From the NCBI GenBank assembly GCA_900468065.1, contig UBTA01000028.1, positions 62,001-126,000 on the forward strand: DNA of 64,000 nt. The letters run 5' to 3'. Under the pieces are notes generated by a model. The model worked only from the letters and a program-made list of their open reading frames with translations. It was not told where the DNA came from and made no database searches. Source of the stretch: Hyphomicrobiales bacterium. GTDB taxonomy: Bacteria > Pseudomonadota > Alphaproteobacteria > Rhizobiales > Rhizobiaceae. Shown here in pieces: positions 53,609 to 64,000 of the stretch. The first letter of the stretch is position 1. Every line of letters starts with the position of its first letter. The position numbers and the translations under genes were made by a program.

Positions 53609-55813
53609 ATGACTGAAGATTCGACCGATTTGTTTGACGACCTGTTCGCCCGCCGCGTCGTGCCCGTTCTGGTGCCGATGCCCGCCCCGAAACCATACTC
53701 CTATGCCGTGCCGGAGGGAATGGCTGTCCAGCCCGGATCGATCGTCCAGGTGCCGCTCGGACCCCGCCAGGTGCTGGGCGTGGTCTGGGACGGGATCGAC
53801 GACGGCAGCGTCGATCCGAAGAAACTGAAGGCGATTACCCGCGCCTTCGATTGCCCGCCACTGGCAAAGGACATGCGGACTTTCCTCGATTGGGTGGCGA
53901 CTTATACCGTCTCGCCGCCCGGCCTTGTCGCCCGCATGGCGCTGCGGGCCCCGGCGGCATTCGATCCGGAACCGATGATCGAGGGCTTGCGGCTGACCGA
54001 TACCCGGCCGGAACGGATGACATCGGCGCGCGAACGGGTGATCGCGACGGCCGACAATGGGTTTACCTGGACGCGATCGGGTCTTGCCCATGCCGCCGGC
54101 ACCTCGTCCAGCGTCATCGATGGCCTGACGGCGCAAGGGGTGTTCGAGACCGTGTTCATGCCGCCGCCGCCGGTGGTGGCTTTGCCTGATCCGGATTATG
54201 TCGAGCATAGGCTTGAAGGGCCGCAGAAGCAGGCGGCGCTCGATCTGCTCGAAAGCGTCGATGCCGGCGGGTTTTCCGTATCGCTGATCGATGGCATTAC
54301 CGGTTCGGGCAAGACCGAAGTCTATTTCGAGGCGATCGCCGCGACCTTGAAGGCGGGCAAGCAAGTGCTGATCCTCCTGCCGGAAATTGCCCTGACGGCG
54401 AGTTTCCTCGAACGTTTCCAGGATAGGTTCGGCTCGAAGCCGGCCGAATGGCATTCGGATCTTGCACCGCGCACCCGTGAAAAAGTCTGGCGGCAGGTGA
54501 CGGAGGGTGGTGTGCGGGTCGTGGCCGGCGCGCGTTCGGCGCTGTTCCTGCCATTCGAAAATCTCGGCCTGATCGTTGTCGATGAGGAGCATGACCCGGC
54601 CTATAAGCAGGAAGACCGTGTCTTCTATAATGCACGCGACATGGCGGTGGTGCGCGCCCGCATCGGCGAGTTCCCGATCGTGCTGGTCTCTGCGACGCCA
54701 TCGGTCGAAAGCCGGGTCAACGGTGATCTCGGCCGTTATAATCCCATCCATCTGCCGACGCGGTTCGGCGATGCGGCTCTTCCGGATCTTGGTCTCGTCG
54801 ATATGCGCAAGCACCCGCCGGAACGCGGCGGCTTCCTGTCCCCCATTCTATTGCGCTACATCGGCAAGGCGGTGGAGCGCGGCGAGCAGGCGCTGTTGTT
54901 TCTTAACCGGCGTGGATATGCGCCGCTGACGCTCTGCCGCGTCTGCGGCCATCGGTTCCAGTGCCCGGATTGCTCCAGCTGGCTGGTCGAGCACCGGTTT
55001 CGCGGCCAGATCCAGTGCCACCATTGCGGCTATGCGGAAAAGACGCCGGAGAGCTGCCCGGAATGCGGCACGCTCGATCATTTGGTCGCCTGCGGCCCAG
55101 GCGTCGAGCGGATCGCCGAAGAAGTCGACCGGCATTTCCCCGATGCCCGCACCATCGTCTTGTCGTCCGACCTGATGGGCGTCAAACGCCTGCGGCTGGA
55201 ACTGGAAGCCATCGCCAAGGGCGAGGCGGATATCGTCGTCGGCACGCAACTGGTCGCCAAGGGGCACAATTTTCCGATGATGACCTTCGTCGGCATCGTT
55301 GATGCCGATATCGGCCTTGCCAATGGTGATCCGCGCGCCGCCGAGCGCACCTTCCAGCTTTTGAGCCAGGTGACAGGCCGGGCCGGGCGAACGGGCCTGA
55401 AGAGCCTTGGATTGCTGCAGACCTACCAGCCGCAGCATCCGGTAATGCAGGCGATCGTGTCGGGCGATTCGGATGCCTTCTACGAGCGCGAGATCAGCGA
55501 ACGGGAAAAAGCACTTCTGCCCCCCTTCGGACGTCTCGCCTCCATCATCGTCTCGGCCGATACCCGCGCCGATGCGGAAGGACATGCCCGTGGCTTGCGG
55601 CAGGCCGCCCCCAAGGTCAGCGGCATCAGCATTCTAGGCCCGGCCGAGGCGCCGCTGGCGCTGATCCGCGGCCGCCATCGCTTCCGGCTTCTGGTGCACG
55701 GCCGCCGCAACAGCGACATGCAGGCTTTCGTCAAGACGATGATGGCCAATGGGCCGAAAGTGCGCGGCTCGGTGAGTGTGCAGCTGGATATCGATCCGCA
55801 GAGTTTTTTGTGA
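53609..55813 (+). CDS. priA: primosomal replication helicase PriA
   Basis: 734 residues. N-terminal 3'-end-binding domain (VLVPMPAPKPYSYAVPEGM), Walker A DGITGSGKTEVYFEA, DEEH box (VVDEEHDPAYKQ), helicase motif SATPSVES, and paired zinc-binding cysteines (CRVCGHRFQCPDC, CHHCG, CPECG). It restarts stalled replication forks. The order xerC, small genes, priA is common in alphaproteobacteria. Confidence 0.95.
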   Translation: MTEDSTDLFDDLFARRVVPVLVPMPAPKPYSYAVPEGMAVQPGSIVQVPLGPRQVLGVVWDGIDDGSVDPKKLKAITRAFDCPPLAKDMRTFLDWVATYTVSPPGLVARMALRAPAAFDPEPMIEGLRLTDTRPERMTSARERVIATADNGFTWTRSGLAHAAGTSSSVIDGLTAQGVFETVFMPPPPVVALPDPDYVEHRLEGPQKQAALDLLESVDAGGFSVSLIDGITGSGKTEVYFEAIAATLKAGKQVLILLPEIALTASFLERFQDRFGSKPAEWHSDLAPRTREKVWRQVTEGGVRVVAGARSALFLPFENLGLIVVDEEHDPAYKQEDRVFYNARDMAVVRARIGEFPIVLVSATPSVESRVNGDLGRYNPIHLPTRFGDAALPDLGLVDMRKHPPERGGFLSPILLRYIGKAVERGEQALLFLNRRGYAPLTLCRVCGHRFQCPDCSSWLVEHRFRGQIQCHHCGYAEKTPESCPECGTLDHLVACGPGVERIAEEVDRHFPDARTIVLSSDLMGVKRLRLELEAIAKGEADIVVGTQLVAKGHNFPMMTFVGIVDADIGLANGDPRAAERTFQLLSQVTGRAGRTGLKSLGLLQTYQPQHPVMQAIVSGDSDAFYEREISEREKALLPPFGRLASIIVSADTRADAEGHARGLRQAAPKVSGISILGPAEAPLALIRGRHRFRLLVHGRRNSDMQAFVKTMMANGPKVRGSVSVQLDIDPQSFL

Positions 55814-55816
55814 AGA

Positions 55817-56800
55817 TCACCAATCGGGCTCGAGGGATAGGGGAGCCGTCTCCTTTGATGCGGCAGCCAATGCCGCTGCCCGGCGGCGCAACTCCAGCGG
55901 AAGTGCATTCAGGGCCGGATCTTCGAAGCTCAAATGCGGCAGGTACCTGGCGATTAGCGCGGCGACAAGGTGAGCCTGATCCTTGTCCCGCAGTTGCTTG
56001 AGCGGATCGCGATCTTCCCTTTCGCTAACCCAGATCTTGTGCAGGGCGAAGCTGCGCGGGTCAGGTACAGACATCGTCAACGGAAACCCTCGCGCATCAA
56101 GCACGATCTGCTCAATTTTCGGGCTGTTGACGAGCCATTTGAGTCCGTCGATTTCCACAGGTGTCAGATCGTTTGCGTCAAAAGGTTCCCCTCCGCAGGG
56201 CTTTATTGGGTCTTGAGATTGGGGCGTGATCAGATCGACAAGGAAGCCATCCTTGTTGACTGCGCGATAGCTCCCTCTCGAAAGCAAGCGGAAGGACCGG
56301 TCAACAGACGTCAGCAGTCCGAGCCAACCATCAGGCGGCATCTGCCTCGCGAGAAGCCGCAAGCTCGTCCGCCTGTCGAGCAGAAGGTCGATATCGCCGG
56401 TGGCGACGAGCTGGCTGTCTATGTGCACGCCCGCCATGCGCTCATAAGAAAACAGGCAATGGGTCCCGGCAATGTCCAGTACAGATCCCATCAGGCTTGC
56501 AAAATCTAAGGCACGTAAAATTCTGGCAGCAATAAGCGGCACTCGTCCCAGCCCCATGGCGCGATTGACGGCGGCGAGTTCGTTCAAGCGGGATGCGAGG
56601 CTCCCGGTCGTATCGCGTAGCGTTTGACGTCCGTCGTGAAAGGCTGCGAATGTCCTCTCTGTCTCCTCCCCACGTGGCCCCAGAGATTTCCAGGCCTTAT
56701 GGGCCTTCCTGTAAAGATATTCGTGTTTCCCAACTTTCTTGAAGGCCATCGAGCCCGCATATCGCGCCGCCAACTCACGGGAAGCCACCCGCCAAGCCAA
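55817..56800 (-). CDS. GSU2403-type nucleotidyltransferase-fold protein
   Basis: At least 327 residues; TTG 56800 is the first recognised start codon, but the same frame is open back to a TAG at 56876-56878, and the added stretch (SGEKARQIIDTEQVYLAWRV) reads like the normal start of this family. No ATG, GTG or TTG occurs in that extension; an ATA at 56864-56866 lies 6 nt after AGGGGG. The core has GSMAFKKVGKHEYLYR, ATGDIDLLLD (acidic pair of the polymerase-beta nucleotidyltransferase fold) and VDLITPQ, matching the NTP_transf_8/GSU2403 group of unknown substrate. It is convergent with priA (3-nt gap). Confidence 0.7.
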   Translation of the reverse strand: MAWRVASRELAARYAGSMAFKKVGKHEYLYRKAHKAWKSLGPRGEETERTFAAFHDGRQTLRDTTGSLASRLNELAAVNRAMGLGRVPLIAARILRALDFASLMGSVLDIAGTHCLFSYERMAGVHIDSQLVATGDIDLLLDRRTSLRLLARQMPPDGWLGLLTSVDRSFRLLSRGSYRAVNKDGFLVDLITPQSQDPIKPCGGEPFDANDLTPVEIDGLKWLVNSPKIEQIVLDARGFPLTMSVPDPRSFALHKIWVSEREDRDPLKQLRDKDQAHLVAALIARYLPHLSFEDPALNALPLELRRRAAALAAASKETAPLSLEPDW

Positions 56801-56867
56801 GTAAACCTGCTCGGTATCGATAATCTGGCGAGCTTTTTCACCGCTTATTGCATTGATATTGTATATG

Positions 56868-56974
56868 TTATCCCCCTATTGAATATTTTTCTCTGAAAAG
56901 GGATAATAGCGCTCTGCGAGGGCAGTTCAAGTATTATCCCTCATGCGCAGAATATCCGCTGAAAAGGGATAATA
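56868..56974 (-). promoter_or_regulatory. four alternating GGGATAA sites over the promoter of the nucleotidyltransferase gene
   Basis: Sites at 56868-56874, 56900-56906, 56934-56940 and 56966-56972 are centred 32, 34 and 32 bp apart and alternate in strand (minus, plus, minus, plus), forming two large dyads about three helical turns each. The two plus-strand sites lie in longer repeats with CTGAAAAGGGATAATA (56893-56908, 56959-56974). On the minus strand TTGAAC - 16 bp - TATTAT forms a promoter whose -10 overlaps the 56900 site. The sequence shows the pattern; repression is inferred. Confidence 0.6.
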
Positions 56975-57116
56975 AATTGAATCTCAGCGCCTTATGACGT
57001 TAGCTTCGGAGAAGAGTATGCCGTTGGGTCAAACGTAAAGTGGAGTTTCCCGGGCTTCCGGGCGGAATCCGTCTGTGCCATAAGCGAATCGGCTGATCGA
57101 ACGGAGAGCATGTGCC

Positions 57117-57503
57117 ATGGAGTTCTACATTCCGACCGAAACGGGAGAGTTCCTGGCGTTCTGTGCCGCCGTCGTCACATCGCTGCTCGGGCTTGTCTTC
57201 CTGTTTGCGCCGGGCATTGCCTTTCGGGCTTTGGGGATCGATCTACGTGAGGGCCGGCGTGGCGGGTATGCGGAGGCCCGCTCGACGATGGGCGGCTTTC
57301 ATCTGGGGCTCGGTCTTGCCGCGCTGCTGTTAGCCCAGCCGATGGTTTATCTGGCGCTGGGGGCTGCTTTTGCCCTTGCGGCATTCGGGCGCATCCTGTC
57401 GATGCTGTCGGATAGCGGCAATACGGTTGTGAACTGGTTGTATCTGATCGTCCAGATCGCGCTTTCGGCCTTACCCTTGGCCTATGTCTTTGGCTTCGTT
57501 TAA
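57117..57503 (+). CDS. small four-span membrane protein, possibly DUF4345-like
   Basis: 128 residues, hydrophobic throughout with four spans (about 11-33, 58-77, 78-95, 105-127). The middle block GGYAEARSTMGGFHLGLGLAALLL recalls DUF4345 and related small membrane families. GGAGAG precedes the ATG. No function is known. It lies upstream of the ATP synthase operon but 260 bp away, so it is probably a separate unit. Confidence 0.65.
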   Translation: MEFYIPTETGEFLAFCAAVVTSLLGLVFLFAPGIAFRALGIDLREGRRGGYAEARSTMGGFHLGLGLAALLLAQPMVYLALGAAFALAAFGRILSMLSDSGNTVVNWLYLIVQIALSALPLAYVFGFV

Positions 57504-57765
57504 GCCCCGTCAGTCAGGCCCTACAGCGCGGACCTCGCCAAGTCATACCCCATTTTTGTCAAAATTTGGCCAATCCGGCCCCAACTATGCGCATTCGTGC
57601 GGTTCGCGTGTTGCGAGTCCAGATATCCTATGCTAGACGAACCGCGACTTGTGGGGGAAACAGGCCGCCCGGCCTGTATGTCCTTTAAAATATAGCAACA
57701 AATTCAAAGTGTTGGGTTTACGGTTCTCCGCAGACATCGCCTTTGAATTAAAATAAGAGAAGCTT

Positions 57766-58332
57766 GTGCCCGTGGCAGACACATCCCAGCTTATTTCCGG
57801 TGTTGCAGAAAGGTACGCGTCTTCGCTTTTCGATCTCGCATTGGAAGCGGGTTCGGTGGAGAGCGTAGCGGCGGATCTGGACAAGTTCCAGTCGCTGATC
57901 AACGAGAGCGCCGATCTGAAGCGTCTTATTGTCAGCCCGATCTTTTCTGCCGACGACCAGTACAAGGCCATTTCCGCGATCATCGTGAAGGCTGGAATTA
58001 CGGGTCTGGTCGGCAACTTCCTGAAGGTGGTTGCTCGCAATCGCCGCCTGTTTGCAGTGCCTGGCATCGTCAAGTCCTATCGCGAAACCGCCGCCCGTCA
58101 TCGTGGCGAAGTTTCTGCTGAGGTGACTTCGGCTCATGCCCTGTCGGCAGCGCAGCAGACTGAATTGAAGGCGGCGCTCAAGGGCGTCACCGGCAAAGAC
58201 GTGACGCTCAACGTCACGGTTGAACCCTCTCTTCTCGGTGGTCTGATCGTCAAGGTCGGGTCCCGCCAGATTGACACTTCCCTTCGCACAAAGCTTTCTA
58301 GCCTTAAGCTTGCACTGAAAGAGGTCGGCTGA
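57766..58332 (+). CDS. atpH: ATP synthase F1 delta subunit
   Basis: 188 residues. [19 protein letters not shown] at the N-terminus and the C-terminal [25 protein letters not shown] are delta/OSCP signatures; the protein joins F1 to the peripheral stalk. The start is GTG at 57766 or the GTG two codons later. It begins the operon atpH-A-G-D-C; the preceding 262 bp contain no other gene and must hold the promoter, but no confident -35/-10 pair was seen. The F0 genes are not in this window, as is usual in alphaproteobacteria. Confidence 0.95.
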   Translation: MPVADTSQLISGVAERYASSLFDLALEAGSVESVAADLDKFQSLINESADLKRLIVSPIFSADDQYKAISAIIVKAGITGLVGNFLKVVARNRRLFAVPGIVKSYRETAARHRGEVSAEVTSAHALSAAQQTELKAALKGVTGKDVTLNVTVEPSLLGGLIVKVGSRQIDTSLRTKLSSLKLALKEVG

Positions 58333-59861
58333 TGGATATCCGCGCCGCGGAAATTTCCGCAATTCTAAAAGATCAAATTAAAAACTTCGGCCAGGAGGCA
58401 GAAGTCTCCGAGGTTGGCCAGGTGCTTTCCGTCGGTGACGGTATTGCCCGCGTCTACGGTCTGGACAACGTCCAGGCCGGCGAGATGGTTGAATTCCCGG
58501 GTGGAATTCGCGGCATGGCACTGAACCTTGAAGCCGACAATGTCGGTGTGGTTATCTTCGGTGCCGACCGTGGCATCAAGGAAGGCGACACTGTCAAGCG
58601 GACCGGCGCCATCGTGGACGTTCCGGTTGGTCCGGAATTGCTCGGCCGCGTTGTCGACGCGCTCGGCAATCCGATCGACGGCAAGGGCCCGATCAACGCA
58701 ACGCGCCGTTCGCGCGTTGACGTCAAGGCTCCGGGCATCATCCCGCGCAAGTCGGTTCATGAACCGATGTCGACCGGCCTCAAGGCCATCGACGCCCTGA
58801 TCCCGGTTGGCCGCGGCCAGCGCGAACTGGTCATCGGCGACCGCCAGACCGGCAAGACCGCCATCATTCTCGACACGATCCTCAACCAGAAGGCCATTCA
58901 CGACAATGGTCCGGAAGCCGAAAAGCTGTATTGCGTCTATGTCGCTATCGGCCAGAAGCGCTCGACGGTTGCCCAGTTCGTCAAGGTGCTCGAAGAGCGC
59001 GGCGCACTGAAGTACTCGATCATCGTTGCTGCAACGGCCTCCGATCCGGCTCCGATGCAGTATCTCGCACCGTTCGCCGGTTGCGCGATGGGTGAATATT
59101 TCCGCGACAACGGCATGCACGCCCTGATCGGTTATGACGATCTGTCCAAGCAGGCCGTTTCCTACCGCCAGATGTCGCTGCTGCTGCGCCGTCCTCCGGG
59201 CCGCGAAGCTTACCCAGGCGACGTTTTCTATCTGCATTCGCGTCTTCTTGAGCGCGCTGCAAAGCTTTCCGACGCCAACGGCGCTGGCTCGCTGACCGCT
59301 CTGCCGGTCATCGAAACCCAGGGTAACGACGTTTCGGCGTTCATCCCGACCAACGTGATCTCGATCACCGACGGCCAGATCTTCCTTGAAACCGACCTGT
59401 TCTACCAGGGCATCCGCCCGGCGGTGAACGTCGGTCTGTCGGTTTCCCGCGTCGGTTCGGCCGCTCAGGTCAAGGCGATGAAGCAGGTTGCCGGCTCGAT
59501 CAAGGGCGAGCTTGCCCAGTATCGCGAAATGGCCGCCTTTGCTCAGTTCGGTTCCGACCTTGACGCTGCGACGCAGCGTCTGTTGAACCGCGGTGCGCGT
59601 CTGACCGAACTCCTGAAGCAGCCGCAGTTCTCGCCGCTGAAGACGGAAGAACAGGTCGCAGTCATCTTCGCCGGCGTGAACGGTTACCTCGACAAGATCG
59701 CCGTCAACAAGGTTGGCGCGTTCGAGCAGGGTCTGCTGTCGTACATGCGTTCCGAAGGCAAGGACATTCTTGAGGCTATCCGCAAGGACAAGGCAATCAG
59801 CGACGACGTCAAGGGCAAGCTCAAGTCTGCCATCGACACGTTTGCGAAATCCTTCGCCTGA
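58332..59861 (+). CDS. atpA: ATP synthase F1 alpha subunit
   Basis: 509 residues. Walker [11 protein letters not shown] and the alpha-subunit signature [17 protein letters not shown] are present. It is the non-catalytic nucleotide-binding subunit of the F1 hexamer. The ATG overlaps the atpH stop (TGATG), giving translational coupling. Confidence 0.98.
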   Translation: MDIRAAEISAILKDQIKNFGQEAEVSEVGQVLSVGDGIARVYGLDNVQAGEMVEFPGGIRGMALNLEADNVGVVIFGADRGIKEGDTVKRTGAIVDVPVGPELLGRVVDALGNPIDGKGPINATRRSRVDVKAPGIIPRKSVHEPMSTGLKAIDALIPVGRGQRELVIGDRQTGKTAIILDTILNQKAIHDNGPEAEKLYCVYVAIGQKRSTVAQFVKVLEERGALKYSIIVAATASDPAPMQYLAPFAGCAMGEYFRDNGMHALIGYDDLSKQAVSYRQMSLLLRRPPGREAYPGDVFYLHSRLLERAAKLSDANGAGSLTALPVIETQGNDVSAFIPTNVISITDGQIFLETDLFYQGIRPAVNVGLSVSRVGSAAQVKAMKQVAGSIKGELAQYREMAAFAQFGSDLDAATQRLLNRGARLTELLKQPQFSPLKTEEQVAVIFAGVNGYLDKIAVNKVGAFEQGLLSYMRSEGKDILEAIRKDKAISDDVKGKLKSAIDTFAKSFA

Positions 59862-59888
59862 TCGGGTACCAGTTAGGACGGACAACGG

Positions 59889-60773
59889 ATGCCTTCACTT
59901 AAGGATCTGAAAAACAGGATCGCCTCCGTCAAGGCGACGCAGAAGATCACCAAGGCGATGAAAATGGTCGCCGCGGCGAAGCTTCGGCGCGCGCAGGAGG
60001 CGGCCGAGGCGGCTCGGCCTTACTCGCAGCGGATGGCGATCGTTCTCGCGAACATCGCAGAAGCTGTGGGCACGGACGACAGCGCGCCGCGCCTGATGAC
60101 GGGCAATGGCCGCGACCAGACACATCTGCTCGTGGTCTGCACGGCCGAACGCGGTCTTTGTGGCGGTTTCAACAGCCAGATCGCCCGTTTTGCCCGTGAC
60201 CACGTGCGCAAGCTCTTGGTCGAAGGCAAAACGGTCAAGATCATCTGCGTCGGCAAGAAGGGCTTCGATATCCTTCGCCGCGAATTCGCATCGCTGATCA
60301 TCGATCGTGTCGATCTGCGCGAAGTCAAGCGGATCGGTTTCGACAATGCCGACCTGATCGGCAAGAAGGTCATCGGCCTGTTCGAAAAGGGCGAATTCGA
60401 CGTCTGCACTCTGTTCTATTCGGAGTTCAAGTCGGTCATTAGCCAAGTTCCGACAGCGCTTCAGCTGATCCCGGCCGCTGCTCCCGCAGTTGCCAAGACC
60501 GACGAAGCATCTGCCGCTGCGATCTATGAATACGAGCCAGATGCGGGCGAGATCCTCAACGATCTTATCCCGCGCAACATTTCGGTGCAGGTTTTCCGGG
60601 CTTTGCTCGAAAATGTTGCGGGTGAAATGGGTGCCAAGATGAGCGCGATGGATAATGCCACGCGCAATGCCGGTGAAATGATCAACAAGCTGACGCTGTC
60701 CTACAACCGTCAGCGTCAGGCTCAGATCACCAAGGAACTCATTGAAATCATTTCGGGCGCGGAAGCGCTCTAA
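59889..60773 (+). CDS. atpG: ATP synthase F1 gamma subunit
   Basis: 294 residues. The N-terminal helix [35 protein letters not shown] and the C-terminal helix [42 protein letters not shown] form the central shaft (recorded by motif, N- and C-terminal signatures of the family). It rotates inside the alpha/beta ring. Gaps of 27 and 24 nt to its neighbours. Confidence 0.97.
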   Translation: MPSLKDLKNRIASVKATQKITKAMKMVAAAKLRRAQEAAEAARPYSQRMAIVLANIAEAVGTDDSAPRLMTGNGRDQTHLLVVCTAERGLCGGFNSQIARFARDHVRKLLVEGKTVKIICVGKKGFDILRREFASLIIDRVDLREVKRIGFDNADLIGKKVIGLFEKGEFDVCTLFYSEFKSVISQVPTALQLIPAAAPAVAKTDEASAAAIYEYEPDAGEILNDLIPRNISVQVFRALLENVAGEMGAKMSAMDNATRNAGEMINKLTLSYNRQRQAQITKELIEIISGAEAL

Positions 60774-62360
<1,587 letters not shown>

Positions 62361-62479
62361 TGACTTTCGATCGGGGCGCCGGAACGGTGCCCCGATCGAC
62401 AATCGCTGCGGCTGTGGCCGCGCCGAACGGATTTTCTGCCGGGGTTTCTCGCCGGTAGCGCCAAAAGAAGCGAATGATC

Positions 62480-62887
62480 ATGGCTGATTTCAATTTCGAA
62501 CTCGTCTCCCCGGAACGCCTGCTTTTGTCCGAGCGCGTCAGCGAAGTCGTTCTTCCCGCAACGGAAGGCGAAATGACCGTCATGGCCAACCATGCGCCGA
62601 CGATGACGACGATCAAGCCGGGCGTCGTGAGCGTCAAGGCTGTTGACGGCAAGGTAACGCGCTATGTCGTGTTCGGCGGTTTTGCCGATATCCTGCCGAC
62701 AGGCTGCACGCTGCTTGCCGAATCCGCCGTTCCGGTCAGCGAAGTCGATGCCAAGCTGATCGAAAAGCGCATCGACGCAACAAAATCGGAGCTGAACGAT
62801 GGTTCGCACAGCGACGAACACAAGACGCGCCTTGAAAGCTTCCTTGCCGAGCTGACGCAGCTCAATGAAATTGTTGTTGCCGCCTGA
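62480..62887 (+). CDS. atpC: ATP synthase F1 epsilon subunit
   Basis: 135 residues from ATG 62480 (family-typical MADFNFELVSPERLL; an ATG two codons upstream also lies after AAAGAAG). N-terminal beta-sandwich and a C-terminal helical part (AKLIEKRIDATKSEL), which can lock rotation. It ends the operon; a strong terminator follows. Confidence 0.96.
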   Translation: MADFNFELVSPERLLLSERVSEVVLPATEGEMTVMANHAPTMTTIKPGVVSVKAVDGKVTRYVVFGGFADILPTGCTLLAESAVPVSEVDAKLIEKRIDATKSELNDGSHSDEHKTRLESFLAELTQLNEIVVAA

Positions 62888-62910
62888 AAGGCGTGAGCAA
62901 CTGGCCTTCG

Positions 62911-62934
62911 AACCCCGCTTCGGCGGGGTTTTTT
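62911..62934 (+). terminator. intrinsic terminator of the atp operon
   Basis: AACCCCGC (62911-62918), TTCG tetraloop, GCGGGGTT (62923-62930), then TTTT. An 8-bp stem with a stable tetraloop and a U-run. Confidence 0.92.
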
Positions 62935-63129
62935 ATTGTCCGAATTTTGCGCAGCAGCGGTGGTTCAAGAGGCGCGGCGGCTCTGGATCGCCGTGTTAAC
63001 ACTTTGATTCTATAAAAGCTCGCGCCGCTTAATGGTTTCGCATGTCTTGGTTTTTCGTTAGGCTGCCCCCTCGCAGATATTTTTGAACGTTGAGAGCCAT
63101 CGGGTTCGATAAGAGACAAGAGGATGCGC

Positions 63130-64000
63130 ATGACTTCCAGGATCGTGCCGGTCATCATGGCCGGCGGTAAAGGGACGCGGCTGTGGCCGCTGTCGCGCGC
63201 GGCGGCGCCGAAGCAGTTTCTTCAGTTTCTCGGCGATCACTCGCTGTTCCAGAAGACGCTGCAGCGGGTGTCCGATCAGCAGCTGTACACACCGGCGGTG
63301 GTGGTCACCAATGCCGAATTCCGCTTCATCGTTGCCGAACAGGCCCGGGCGCTGGATGCACCGCTGTCGAGCATCCTCTTGGAGCCGGTTGCCCGCAACA
63401 CCGCGCCGGCACTCGCTGCGGCCGCCTTCGTGGTTCTGCGTGACCATGGTGACGAAGCCATCATGCAGGTGCTGGCCTCCGATCACGAGATCGATGCCGG
63501 CGCGCATTATTTTGACTGCATCCGCATCGCGCAGGAGACGGCACAGACGGGCAAGCTGGTGACCTTCGGTATCACACCGACGGAACCGGCAACCGGCTAT
63601 GGCTATATCGAAATGGGGGACGATCTCGAAACAGGTGCAAAAACCGTCGCCCGGTTCGTCGAGAAGCCGGACCGGGAGCGGGCGGAGGAACTTCTGGCAA
63701 GCGGCCGTTATCTCTGGAACTCCGGGATGTTCATGCTGCCCGTCGGGCAGTTGCTGGCGGAAATCCTGCGTTATGCGCCTGCCGTTTACGATGCCGCCCA
63801 GCGGGCCATCCAGGGCGCAGAGCGGGATCTCGATTTCGACCGTCTCGATGAGGCGGCCTTCTCGCAGGCACCGGATATTTCCGTCGATTACGCCGTGTTC
63901 GAGAATACCCCGCATGCTGCCGTCGTTCCGTCATCCTTCAGTTGGTCGGACCTCGGCAGCTGGGACAGCGTTTGGGCGATCGGTGAAAAGGATGCGGACG
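63130..64000 (+). CDS. mannose-1-phosphate guanylyltransferase, partial (runs off the window)
   Basis: About 290 residues seen; the gene continues past base 64000. ATG 63130 has AGAGG 6 nt upstream and is preferred over the ATG two codons earlier. MAGGKGTRLWPLSR is the nucleotide-binding motif of GDP-mannose pyrophosphorylases, with QFLQFLGDHSLFQKT, FVEKPD and a NSGMF motif. It makes GDP-mannose from mannose 1-phosphate and GTP for surface polysaccharides. Whether a C-terminal phosphomannose isomerase domain follows is outside the window. Nothing but possible promoter sequence (TATAAA at 63011) was seen in the gap after atpC. Confidence 0.92.
   Translation, partial: MTSRIVPVIMAGGKGTRLWPLSRAAAPKQFLQFLGDHSLFQKTLQRVSDQQLYTPAVVVTNAEFRFIVAEQARALDAPLSSILLEPVARNTAPALAAAAFVVLRDHGDEAIMQVLASDHEIDAGAHYFDCIRIAQETAQTGKLVTFGITPTEPATGYGYIEMGDDLETGAKTVARFVEKPDRERAEELLASGRYLWNSGMFMLPVGQLLAEILRYAPAVYDAAQRAIQGAERDLDFDRLDEAAFSQAPDISVDYAVFENTPHAAVVPSSFSWSDLGSWDSVWAIGEKDAD

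Overview
The window looks like a chromosomal segment of a member of the Rhizobiaceae (Rhizobium/Agrobacterium group, Alphaproteobacteria). The reasons are the glycerol ABC operon glpDSTPQUV, the order mdh-sucC-sucD-sucA-sucB-lpd, a second short ftsZ, an Omp19-like lipoprotein, the atpHAGDC operon, priA beside xerC, high GC with strong third-position bias, and at least seven GC-rich palindromic intergenic elements of the kind scattered through rhizobial genomes. The species cannot be named from this sequence. No tRNA, rRNA, CRISPR array, prophage or intact insertion sequence was seen.

Layout. 1-258 is the end of a sugar transferase gene. 398-8965 (minus) is a glycerol uptake and catabolism locus: repressor glpR, then glpD, the two ATPases glpS and glpT, permeases glpP and glpQ, small membrane protein glpU and binding protein glpV. 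9141-10835 holds an SDR oxidoreductase and a LysR regulator, followed by the soluble NAD-dependent molybdenum formate dehydrogenase operon fdsG-fdsB-fdsA-fdhD-fdsD (11049-17611), whose genes are separated by palindromic elements at two points. A pentapeptide-repeat gene and an aminoglycoside-type nucleotidyltransferase gene converge at 17858-19182. A sigma54-activating response regulator, its sensor kinase, and an OFA-family (oxalate/formate type) MFS transporter with a textbook sigma54 promoter lie at 19354-24635.

24767-31867 holds a small methyltransferase, two small orphan genes, and sdhCDAB with a VapBC-type toxin-antitoxin pair lying between sdhA and sdhB, then an Omp19-like lipoprotein. 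31933-44851 carries zapE and the TCA cycle block mdh, sucC, sucD, sucA, sucB and lpd, interrupted before lpd by four small genes (MAPEG, LysE, a periplasmic protein, an SDR). 44953-53512 is a mixed region: DUF2867 protein, CHASE3 nucleotide cyclase, ftsZ2, TraB/GumN protein, xerC, acyltransferase, orphan AAA ATPase and an FSA-type transaldolase. 53609-57503 has priA, an unusual nucleotidyltransferase-fold gene with a four-site promoter array, and a small membrane protein. 57766-62887 is the F1 part of the ATP synthase operon. The window ends inside a mannose-1-phosphate guanylyltransferase gene.

How it fits together: the core is central energy metabolism (glycerol and formate oxidation, TCA cycle dehydrogenases, complex II, F1-ATPase). 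The most notable observations are: (1) GlpS and GlpT have lost complementary catalytic motifs, predicting one dead and one live ATP site; (2) twin dyad activator sites sit upstream of a perfect sigma54 promoter in front of the OFA transporter; (3) a toxin-antitoxin pair is translationally coupled into the succinate dehydrogenase operon; (4) four alternating GGGATAA sites spaced 32-34 bp overlap the promoter of an orphan nucleotidyltransferase whose reading frame lacks a normal upstream start codon; (5) palindromic repeats sit inside the fds operon and one apparently supplies the ribosome binding site of fdhD.
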